Source: Trichostrongylus colubriformis
Lineage: Eukaryota; Nematoda; Chromadorea; Rhabditida; Trichostrongylidae
Assembly (NCBI GenBank): GCA_963978905.1
Contig: OZ022259.1
Coordinates: 51,478,727 to 51,542,726 of the forward strand
Length of the DNA: 64,000 bases
Reading direction: 5' to 3'
Below are positions 11,601 to 23,600 of this stretch, piece after piece. Every line of letters begins with the position of its first letter. Position 1 is the first letter of the stretch. The translations under genes were made by a program, and so were the position numbers. The notes under the pieces are model-generated. The model was not told the DNA's origin, searched no databases, and saw only the letters and a program-made list of their open reading frames with translations.

Positions 11601-14600
11601 AATTCAGCCGCGAGCAACGTGTGCAAGCCATTTGAATTATTACAAAAGTCATTCATCGGTTTGAGCTTCGTTGCGCGCGCTCCGCGGAACGTTGCTCCGA
11701 AATCGGCAATATGGATGTCGAGGATATGTGGTTTCAGCAGGACGGCCCTACGAGCCACACAGCGCGCGCCACAATGGATCTTCTGCACGAGCGCTTCGGA
11801 GGAAGGGTTATCTCGCGCGGAGGCGACATCAACTGGCCACCGAGACCGAGATTTAACCCCACTAGACTATTTCTTGTGGGCTTTTCTCAAATCGCAAGTC
11901 TCCGCAAACCAACCATAAAACACTGATGACCTCAAAATCAACATACGCCACGCCATCGATGAAATACAGCCCGATTTGTGCGCCAGAGTCATTGAAAATT
12001 GGTCTTCTCGTATGCGCTCCACCCAGCGAAGCCGAGGTGGCCATTTAAAGGATGTTATTTTCCATACGTAATGCCTTCGAATACTCTTTCAAAAAAATGA
12101 ATTTCATTTATACCTCCCACACAACTTGCTCTATATCATTTTAAAGATCGAGCGCCCTTATTGGCGCACCCTATACATACAGTATAATTAGGATACGCAC
12201 GCCTCCATTTCTAGATCAGTAGCTCGCAATGTGGTGCAAATGGCAAGAGCTCATTCATAACGGATAAAAACTCATTTTGGTTGTTCATACCTTGGATTTC
12301 TTGCGGAAATACAACCTGCCTGATGCATTTTTTTGGGACAAATCTCAGTCTCGTCGCCAAAATTCCGGAATCCTGCACTTCACATCAAAATCGTTTCTCC
12401 CATGTTCCTCGATCCTATGCTTTCCCGAAGGTGTTCTTACGTTACCACGCTTTTTGCCAGCAAGATGTTCATGCATACGTATTGCCAGTGCTCTTCCAGC
12501 CTCGCCAATGTACGTTGCGTTTCATGCTTGATATTCAATCTAACAAATCACGCCGATTTTGCGCAATCCCCAATTGTACCATACTTAATCGAATATCAGA
12601 CATGCAACGCAACGTATTGGGTTGAGGAATAAGTCCCCGCCGTTTTTTTTAATCCCGTTTTTCACATTGTTTCCTCCATCTTTTGACAAAGCTTATGTAT
12701 GTTTTCGATAGAGCTTTTTCTGCTCTACAAAACGCTTCTATCTGTTTTTTATTTCCTTCGACTACCTAATAATTATGAGCTTTGGAAATGAAGTAAGCTG
12801 AAGGCAAAAAATTGGCACTTGCGCACCTCATCTTTCTCTTCTGCCATCTGGATTAAAAAACGTATGTTAGACGCTTTCGATAGAGCTTTTTCAGCTCTAC
12901 AGAATGGTACTACTTTTTATTTGAATCGCTCAACTTTTTGCTGTCTTTAAAACCCACAAATGCAGTACTCGCAAAAATGTGCACTTTGGTTATCTCCTTT
13001 TCCTCGTCTACCATCGAGATTGGAGAGGATGTGCATACGCATTCGATAGAGCTTCTTTTGCTCTACAAGGTGATACCGCTCTTCTTTTGTATCCTCTCAT
13101 ATTTTAGCACATAGGAATAAGTTTCCACCGTTTTTCAATTCAAAATTGCGTAATGAAAACGAATTTTTTGGCAGAGTGTCTTGTATCATTCGATAAAGCT
13201 CTCTTTGCTTCACAAGAGAGTGTTCACGGTTTTTATACAAATTAATTTTTTGCCCTTTTTTAGATGATTCAAAAGTCGACGAAATCGACTATTTTCGACC
13301 CTATGTGAAGAAAATGCTCGATTTCGTCGACTTTCAAACGATCTAAAAAACAACGAAAACTCATTTGAACAAAAACCGTAAATACTATCTTGTAGAGCGA
13401 GGAGAGCTCTATCAATTAGTTTAAATCATTGTGCCAAAAAATTTGTTTTCTTTACGCAAATTCGAATTGAAAAAGACGTGGAAACCTATTCCTACATGCT
13501 AAAATATGAAAGGGTTTGGAAGAGGGGTGGTATCATCTTGTAGAGCAAAAAAAGCTCTATCGAATGTATACATACACATCCTCTCTAATCTCGATGGTAG
13601 ACTAGGAAGAGATGATACGAAACTGCTTACTTTTGCGAGTACTGCATTTGTGAGTCTTAAAAACAGCAAAAAGTTGAGCGATTTAAATAAAAAGTAGTAT
13701 CATTTTGTAGAGCCAAAAAAGTTCTATCAAAACATATATACATATATATTTTTTGATCTCGATGGCAGAAGAGAAAGATGCGGTGCGCAAGTGCCAATTT
13801 TTTGCCTTCAGCTTACTTCATTTCCAAAGCTCGTAAATATCAGGAAGTCGAAGGGATCAAAAAACAGATAATAGCGTTTTGTAGAGCAGAAAAATCTCTA
13901 TCGAAAACATACACACTGCGTTTCATATCTATAGGTCCACCCCAATATTTTTAATTACCGACGTTCCTCTGAATTCTACAAGGCTGTGATGATTACCAAT
14001 AATATATTCCCTAGATGAAGTGTTCTCAGGGATTTCGAGCACAAGAACCTTTTTTATAATGAATAGTCCTATTTTCACCGTTTCAAAACTATAGGTCCAC
14101 ACCGTGATTTCAGGAAATTGATTACGAGAACAAGCAACAACTGGGCAACTAATAACTTGTAGGTCCTCCTTCATTTGCAGTGACTTCAATCGAGCGCTTC
14201 TGCATACTCCGTGTTAAATTCGTCAGGACGGTTGGATCGAGAGCGGTCCACACTTCGACAATGGGCTTCTTCAACTCTTCAACGGAATCGTACTGCTTGG
14301 CATCGCTATAAATCATTTGCAGCATGATGGCCCATACATTTTCCTGGATTCAGGTCAGGAGAACAGGCTGGCCATTCAAGAACGTCGATATTCCTGGCTG
14401 CAATCCACGTCGTAGTTGACCGACTTGCATGGATTGCAGCATTGTCGTGCATGAAGGTGAACGACCTAGTATTGCGGCGACGTAGAAACGGAAAGAGATG
14501 GTCTTCCAGGACCTTCTGGTAGTCCTCCGAGTCTATGCGGCACAATACGAAGGCAAGGTCGAGCAGTCCATTCTCGCAAAGGGTACTTCAGACCATGAGC

Positions 14601-17600
14601 GAACCCCCGCCAAAATATCGCCTCGAGAAAGACGGTGGTTCTTCACACATATTCCGCCAGCAGCTTCCTACCATCCGGTCCGTTCGCTACAGATCATCTT
14701 GAACAGAATAGACCTGTGCAAGGCTTTAAAAAGATGGAAAGTCGCAAGTACCGTGCCTTAGACCAATCTCTTCCAAAGTTCTTAGTCGCGAATTCAAAGC
14801 GAGCCATCTTATGACGTTCTGTGAGCCTCGGGACCCACTCCATAGTCTCTCTGGGGAGGTTTTCAAAGGACTGAGAGACCCTCCATACGGTTGTTTCGCT
14901 CACAGAAAGAGACACTTCGGCTCGCACCCGATTGAGGCACATCGTGGAGCTCGACAGAAGGCGTCCAATCATTCTCTCATCTTATCTGGAAAGCTTCCAT
15001 GGACGGCCACCAGGGTTCTCCTTTCCGTAATGCTCTGGATCTTGGGTAGATGTTCACGCAGTTGTGTGACCGACCAGTTCGAGCAGCGATCTTTCTCCGT
15101 GACCACCCAACTTCGACGAAGGCTTGCACTCGAGCTTGTTTTTCTGGAGTAAAACGCGTGCCACCAGGCATTGAGAGGAGGATGCTGACCACGACCGTAT
15201 GAGTGCCCAAGTTCAGATTTGGTTTCATACTTGTGGTGCAATGGGAATTGTTTCATCAGTGGACCTATAGTTTTGAAACGGGCAAGATTTCGCTTTTAGA
15301 ATAACAAAAAACATTTCAGAGTTTCGACATTCTCGAAAACACTTTTTAGAGGACTTTCGATGGTGAGGAACTCTGTAATCCACGTTATAGCTTTTTAAAA
15401 TGTATGGGGAGTCCATATGCTGAAGACGCAAGGGTGGACCTATAGATATGAAACGCAGTGTATAAGCTTTGTCAAAAGATGGAGGAAACAATGTGAAAAA
15501 CGGGATTAAAAAAAACGGCGGGGACTTATTCTTCAACCCAATACAATGGGAAGACTGGAAGAGCACTAGCAATACGTATGCTAGAACATCTTGCTCGCAA
15601 AAAGCGTGGTAACGTGAAAACACCTCTGGGAAAGCGTAGCATCGAGGAGCATGGCGGAAACGACTGTGATGTGAAAACTTCTGAGGCATTTTGGATTTCC
15701 GCAAGAAATCCAAGTATTAATAACCGGAATGAGTTTTTATCCGTTACGAATGACCTCTTGCCATTTGCACCACATTGCAAGCTACTGATCTAAAAAGAGA
15801 GACGTGCGTTTCCCAGCTATACCATATGTATAAGGACAGCATGGTATCCCTCATTCACTAACCATAACTGTGCGCTCCGCCGCGCCGCTTTCAAGGTGGT
15901 GGAGTAGGTGAGCTTATTTCTAGCAAACGGGATTTCTTCGGTTTTCCTAAATTTCGGTTACCCTACGAGGACGAAGCGTTTGGCGGTGTAGTAGAGAAAA
16001 TCCTAAAACTTAAGCCACATTTAAGCCTTTGAGGAAAACGATCTGGTCGAAACGTCAAGCCGTTAGTAGATATTCCACCTGACAACCGCATAACAGAAAA
16101 ACCCAAGCAACTACAATTACGTCTGCTTTAAAACGATGCAGATCTGTCGAAGTAGGCGGTGGTTACTAGGGCGACCAAGGTGATGCCAACTACGAACAGT
16201 GGACGGAGTCCTCGATGAGATATTCGAGTTATCGGGCTTTGCGTAAAAGGCCACAACAGGCTCAGGCACCATACCATTGAATGAGCACAGGAGTAGAAGC
16301 GGGAATTCATACGATTATGAATTACCGATTGATACCGATTAAATCGCCTTTGCAAGATTAGTTACAAAATGGCACAGACCGACGGCTATGGCAGCTCGTT
16401 TCCTGTCCACTATCCATACATACCTTCATTGCAATCACAGGGTCGTGCTCAGTGCTTTGGGAAACATCATACCTTTTCGAGTGCTTTGGGAAACATACCT
16501 TTTCGTGTTTCAGGTACTCCAGTAGTCGAAGTACAGTTACGTAATCCAGGCGATTTATAGCGGCAACTGCGAAGGCATCATTAATAATGGCGTTTCTTGT
16601 ACGAGGGCCATATTTCTGGAACCAATACTACTACAGAGTGTGGGTACTGAATGGTTTGAGGTGATGGCCTTCCTCACATAGAAAAAAAAACGGTTCTTCA
16701 AAAAATGGAGCAAGAACTGCGTCGAAAAATTAACTCATGACCAACTAGATTACCTTGTGGTCGGTCATAAGTTGCTGCCTGATTTTTCTCCAACCCTCTT
16801 TGTCATAATTTTGCCGGTAGAATCCATGCCTTTCAGCATTCACCACCAATGTTGATCGTTTTGTATTCGCGGAAATGTGTAGAGGGCTATCTGGAAAAAC
16901 GGGAATTCATTTCAATGAATTACTTCAATGCACAGAAGGAAGTAATTCACCGGAGCTCAATTTCTGGAATTAACACGTTGCTTTACGAATGAAAAAGAGG
17001 AACTTCTCCCCCACTGTTTTCATAAAAGGCACAGACTCTTTAGATATCGCTTATGACAGCAAGTTTCAAAGTGCGAAATGCTGTCGCAAATACAAAGCAG
17101 AAACGAACAAATTAATTAGAACGCTTTTCCTACGAAAGAGTGGTTGACGGTGCTGACAGTTGAGCCACTATAGTGAATCTCCAAGTTTGCTTCAAATTAC
17201 GGAAACTGCGCTAAATCGGCGAGGTACGGGTTTGGACGTATTCGAAAATTTGATGCAACAAACGTCTGCCGGTTTCTGCAAATAATGAACTAAAAAGAAA
17301 CCAGTTCCTCACGTACTCTTTCATTCTACATATCACGTAATCCTGCAATGCCGCAAAGCTACAAATGGAAAAGCGTGAAGAAAACTGAAGTCAGCACACT
17401 CCATTGGGGTTTGATTACACGAAAGCGCTGCGCTTTCTAGAGCGGTCAATTCACAAGGGGAAGAGCAAGGCCCCTGGCATGCTCGGTAGGACCCGCTCCC
17501 GTGCAGCGCACTCGTGTTGGGTAAAACCAGCTTGTGAGCGCAATTTTGGTTACCACTAGCATTATTCGCAAGGAGTGTGTTGTGGGTAAAAACATCACCT

Positions 17601-20600
17601 AATGTGAATACACTAAATGGAGTCGTTTTTGAGTAAACTCATTACGAATGTCAGGAATGAACATTAAAATGAAAATCATTGGAACAGACATCGATGCTAC
17701 GGGCGTAAACACTCCCAACTCCTCATTATTGCTGCTATCAGATTTCAACCTAATCCTCCAGAATTTATTCCCCAAACTGCTTCGGATTCTATGGAAATCT
17801 TCGCAATTACCTCTATTCAACCAGGCAAGCTTCACTGGTTCATCGTCCAATTTGTACCATATTGGGACTTCCCATTTAAACCTGAATCTTACTTATAGTA
17901 TGTAGGACAGTGCGAGTTTTGTTCGAGCCACTTACCCATATTTAGGATTCCGATATTTCTCGACCTCCAATGCGTTCGGATCTTTCTTGTAACGGGATTG
18001 AGTGATTTCAAAAAAGGAGGAATTGGCAGTTTTGACTGTTACTAGTGGAAATCCCATCTGAAGCAGTGGAGTTAGCCGTGGGGAATGGAAATTATTTGAA
18101 ACTTCTTAAGAGAATGAAAAGGCAGGAGATCAATGCGAAAGAAAAGCGGGTAAAAGTATTCACTATTATCAGTGCTTGCAGGCCTAAACGCGATCTCCCA
18201 TGCTTCACCCGACTAAACCCCGAACTTCCGACTCTCACTAAAACAGTGATTGTTTCGTTCGCATGTACAAAAGCGGTCAAAAATATATGCGGTTCTGGTT
18301 TCTAACCATAACTTTGGTCGAAGTTTACATTTCTTAATCAATTTTTTTTTGTTTTTTGAAGGCAACTGGTACTCAGTGAAGCAAAGTAGGGTGTAGTGTT
18401 GAGATTGGAAAACTTGTTTAACTAAAAACTCTAAAAATAGCCAAACCTTTTCAAAAATTCAATTGGCCCATAAAAAGCTTATAACTCATCGAAACGGGCA
18501 GGTGGGCAGAAAATATTACGGAATGAGGCTGGGACTTTGTTGCACGCTATTTCAAATCCTAACAGCACTGAGGCACGGAGTTGACCATTTTCAGTGGTTT
18601 CAGTTAAATAATTTTTTCAACCTTCACACTGCATCCTACTCGGCTGAGATACATTATTTCATTGAGTAACAGTTGCCTTCAAAATACAAAAAAAAAATTG
18701 AGCGAGATATGCTAACACCGAACAGAGTTATGGTCAAATTCCCAAACCGCATATATTTTTGACCGCTACTGTAATTGTGCCGAAAAGAGACCCTTTGCTC
18801 ACAGTTGCAACCGCCAAGGATACAAAATGCTGCAAGTAAATCATAGTAATGAGCAAAATATTCTTGAAACATTCCTCTTGAAGCGACGCAAGGAGTTCAC
18901 TAGATTCACCGTCATTAGAAGATAAAGCCCTCAACCCTCAGCATCTACGGCATTAATGTCTACCTAAAACAGCAGCGCCAACTTCCATGGTGGAGTCTTT
19001 TATGAACAGCTAAAGACGGTCGCTTCGGTTCTGGTAAACTACTGACGTCTTGCTACCCGGACGACACTGCGGTATTCCGTGATGTCATTTGCCAAGTCCT
19101 TAATGAGTCTCAGGAGGGGTTCATAGGTGATGACTTAAGGACACCGGGAGGAGGGCAATTTCACTTTACGGCATGGGATTACGGTGACTTGCAGTTGCCG
19201 TAATGCACACACGACACCTTGCCAAGACGTCGAAAGTGGATTTATTAGGTTTTATTCAGATAATTGCTTTACTATCTGTTGCTGTGTGTTATTTCACTTA
19301 TTTCACATCATCACGAATGAATGAAATAGACTCTACGAGACCAAATGACATCTCTACAGCGAACAACTCTCAAAGTCATTGTGTGCAGTTCGAATGATGC
19401 GAATGCGAATAATGTCACAGGCAAACTTTGACCCCGCTTAACTCACTTCAGAATGGCATTTTTCAATTTTGGTTTTCACAGTTAACATCACTATTCGGAG
19501 CTCTATCGATCCATCCGAGTCTCATTTCAAAGTTCCACGTGAATTTGAAACCTTTCCCTTATCAGAGCGATTACACTGTGATGCTTGGGGCGCCATACAC
19601 TGTTGACTTGTAATCGCTTTAGGACCCATCAATACGCCGCGGAGCAAAATTCTGACATAAGGGTACACGCCTCAATGCGCCAGCCCTATCGAGCTGTTCA
19701 TGAGATCAGAAAGAGGGGAAAATTGCCTTCTTGAAGCTAAAACCTAAAATGAAACGATGGGAAACAGTATGAAAGAACTATCATACACGAAATGGACAAA
19801 AGCAACTATTATGAGATGGTATTCTTCGTCACCCTACTGTTTTGAATCGATTATAAGGAATTCTGATTTTATCTCAATCTATGACTCAGTTCGCTCGCAG
19901 TGAAATGTTCCAGGGTGTCAGCTCTGGCATCCGACGGTACTTCCCTCCATGAATGTAAATTTGCCCTTATCGCAAGAGTAAATTGGCTGCTTTGTGCCTT
20001 GAATTGGCTCGCTTTTTCATGGATGCCTGCCCGGGCCAAAGGCGCTCCATCCCCGTTGGATCACTTGAGTGGTACCTCGCCGGTCTGAGGGAATACAATA
20101 CTGGCATGTATATCGCTGGAGTGGACATTCGATTTAGCCTACAAGAGTTTTTAGGCTGAATCGAATTCAAAATGTACTATGACCCTGAATGGACATAGCG
20201 TGCGATGCATCAGGAGAGGGATTGACCAACAACGAAACTTTGGGATTTTCGCCGCAATGGATTCAGCGATTCTGAAGAAGTGGCCGAATGCTTCTGGAAA
20301 GATGGCAAGATACATAGGGCGTTAAATACGCTTCTTTATGAAGATCAGAGACTCAGGTATCCTTGTGAACATATTTAACTCAACCTAACCTGTACGGTCC
20401 ACTGATCCGCAAATTTCTTCAGACTCAACTTGTTTCCATCGGGCCCTTTAGTTTCTGTTGTGACTGTGTCCAATGCGTCCCAAAGATCTTGTGAGCGAGC
20501 GTTACCGTAGGAAAATTTCTTGAGATAGCGCTGAAATTTACAGCATTCAAAAAATTGAAATGAGTCACAAATCAGAAAAGCAATCAGAAAAACGTAAGAA

Positions 20601-23600
20601 CGCCTCGTGCCAAACTAAAATTGATGGAACTGAGTAACTGTATGCCACCTAAAGACACCGGAAGGGGTAAATGTGGGAGATGGTGGAATATGAAAGTAAG
20701 GGTGCTCAACGATGTCACAGCAGAGAGAAGAAGACAAAACGTCGAAAAATCGAGAAATAGAAACCCGAAAACTCCTTTCTCTATCGCACCCCCCTGCGTC
20801 ACTAGCCTGGGTAGATTGCAGACGAGCCCGAGGTCATATCAGCCAACCGCGAACGTTTTCCCGCTTCACCGGGAACTCCCCCGGCGGATGAACGGCAGAA
20901 CGACTCGCTGTGCTGCGGGATCGTGAAAATACCCCGATCCGCGCTTTTTCCTTGCGAGTTTCGACTGACATCTTCTCTTCTGAAATGGAAGGTTTGTTCT
21001 CGGAAAACATATATTCCCAGTTCTCACTTTCTCCTTAACACTCGTGGTCCTTTAAGTACCTGTCGTACAACCATGCCAATAGTTATCGACGTGGAATTCG
21101 AATCGTTTTTTGCGCCTTGCACAATGCCCCTGACAACAAATATCTAGACCAAACAAAATCGTTCCTTATGAGATTGTTAGATATAAGGCGGCAAAAGTAT
21201 TGACCGCTCGAAACCTTAGGCCGCGTAACCCTTGGCGATTTTGCGATTTTGTCTTTCTTGCAGGATATTGTTTAGTATTTTTTTCATGAACGTGCTTATC
21301 TTTAGATTTGTGTTTGTTTTGTGTTTTATGTGTGTGTTGTGTGTTTTATCGTACATATTGTCTATTGCAATTGATTTATAATCCCTATGCGTCATACCAA
21401 TTCTGTTTTAAGGTTTATTCTTCCTTGTGATCCGTATTTGTTTACTTTTCGGAGTTGATGCATTCTTTATCGATGTGATGCGATTTGTTGTTGATGTACT
21501 GGCCACAATTTTATCGTATGTTCTGACATATCGTCTTCCGACCAGGTTTGTTTTAGGTGCTTCATTTTGTTTGTTTCTGCTCTCCGGAAAAAAGGTTTGT
21601 TTATTTGCTTCATTCGTTTGATTGCCTATTTCCGTGACTGGCTTCATTTTTTCTTTCGTTTTCCTGATCTGAATTAACGTTCCTTTGACACTGACTCATT
21701 ATTTTGTTTGTAATATTTCGACAAATTGCCTGTCTGCCCTTTTTTCTAGAAGGCTTTAGCATCTCTTGCTCATTGTGCTAAGTATCGTGGCGTAATTCGA
21801 CCAATCAATTTTGGCGATTCTCCAACCTCAGGTAATAGTTGTTGTGGTATACCGTTTTGTCCGTCTTGTTCTTAATGACAGAACGTGAACACTATAAACA
21901 GGATGAGTGAACATTATGATTTAAGGTGATGGAGAATTAAAGTGTGTGAGTACCTACGCAATTCTATGTGATGGCACTGTTTAAGTAGGTATAATGAACC
22001 TTCATGGAAAACGTCAAACTTTCGCCGTGATAGCCACAACCACAAGTGAATGCTATTCCACAGTACACAAACACAATACACAATACATGCAGAGCCAAAG
22101 GAACGTTAACAGTTAAGAAAACTAAAGAAAAAAGAAAAAGTAAAAAAAACAAATCTTTTATCGGAGAGCAGAAACAAACAAAATGAAGCAACCAAAACAA
22201 ACCTGGTCAGAAGACGATATTCCGCACATACGATAGAACTAAGGCCAATACCTCAACAAAAAATCAAATCACTTCGATAAGAATGCATGAAAAAAATAAA
22301 CGTCAACAGAAATTGGTAAGACGCTAGTAGTGATTATGAATCAATTACAATGGACAATATGTACAATAAAACGCACAACACACACATAAAACACAAAACA
22401 AACACAAATCTAAGGATGAGCACGTTCATAATAAAGAAATACTAAACAACATCCTGCAAGAAATTCCTACTTTGCGCCGGGAGGGCGTGGCTATGTTCAG
22501 AGGCAGCGAGACAAAGTGCACGGAAGAGGTGCACTGACGACGCAGGCAACGAGACAGGGTGGCACAGGCGGAACGCTGAGACTCGCAGCCACATCCTGCC
22601 GCCGGCACCGCAAAGTATGAACGCGGTCTTACCGTACTGAGAAGGAAGAGGGTATCGACATGAATTTCACTTGTATATGTGATCAGCAAACAATTCATAC
22701 TATTTTCTAGAATTTGACGCGATCGCCTTTGGCTCAAAGACACCGGGAGGAGTAATTTGGCACATTGGGGGATTACGAAAGTAGAGGTGCTCAGCAATGT
22801 AGTAGTAGAGAAAGAACGACATAAAACTGCTAAGAAACTGCTCTGCGTCACTAGCCGCAGTGGACTGAAGACAGGCAGAGTCTGAACCAGCCGGCCGCGA
22901 TCGTTGTCCCGCCTCTCCATGGCCACACGCTCGGGCGCATAACCGAATAACGGCATGCCGAGCTGCGGGTCGCTATAAGACCTCAAGCCGCGCTCTTTAA
23001 AGACACCGTAAGGGACTAATTTTGGCTTACGGTAGAACAGACGTAGTGTGGACGAGTTCAAGTGACCGCCATTGCACAAACTCGCCAATTTGACGCCTTG
23101 GCATGGTGCCAAGAAAAGATGTTTCCATTATAAAGTTGTGCATTCCTTTTACCTTCTCCTTTGTTCTTTCTTATATTGTTTCTAGATGTACTTACATGAA
23201 TGTTAATGTCGTTGGGAATGGCCACTCCACTGCGCTGGGAGTCAGGTGCTACAACTAAAGTTGGCCCGCGGCCGTCTCCTACAGCGGACAACTCGGAACG
23301 CCAGTGCGATGATGCGAATGAGGCGCGAATACACACCGCAGCGATGCACTTTTGAGTTCGGGTTTTTTCACCGATTATCGCTTCTAACCTTCTGCGTTCG
23401 TTACGAAATGCTCATTTCTTTGTATGTTTCTCTTGTTTCGGACCCTCTTCCGGTTCCTTTAATGCGATTTTCACCACATGTGACCTCTTCTGAAGTTGAA
23501 GGTTCGTTTCAGAAAACATTTACTCCCAGATCTCTGTTTTCCCTTACCCCTACGGGTGCCTTTAAACTCAATGACAAATACGGTTAGCGAAAGTGGGTCG

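Larger units (their letters stand above)
12617..15541. mobile_element. Second foldback of the TTGGGTTGAGGAATAAG family, inside a PLE
   Basis: Ends TTGGGTTGA(G/A)GAATAAGTCC inverted, TA duplicated at 12615-12616 and 15542-15543. Arms carry the same CTCTATCGA..TTTTGTAGAGC repeats as 7108-8462; centre near 13310. Holds the Tc3-like element 13914-15460 in its right arm. Without it the foldback would be about 1.38 kb, like its sister. Confidence 0.88.
11190..16115. mobile_element. Penelope-like element, palindromic copy 2 (with nested insertions)
   Basis: Outer arms are inverted copies: 11190-11480 pairs with about 15830-16115. After removing the inserts at 11484-12171 and 12617-15541, the arms are about 650 bases and meet near 12550 with almost no spacer. 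Each arm encodes the GIY-YIG end of a PLE in opposite directions: 12545-12270 minus (YIG context, then [11 protein letters not shown]) and 15546-15793 plus ([37 protein letters not shown]). No reverse transcriptase is left between the arms. Confidence 0.8.

Noticed and set aside
16128..16355. Minus-strand frame with a hydrophobic stretch as a membrane protein
   Set aside because: Sits in a 5.7-kb gene B intron next to a PLE end; no borders or homology.
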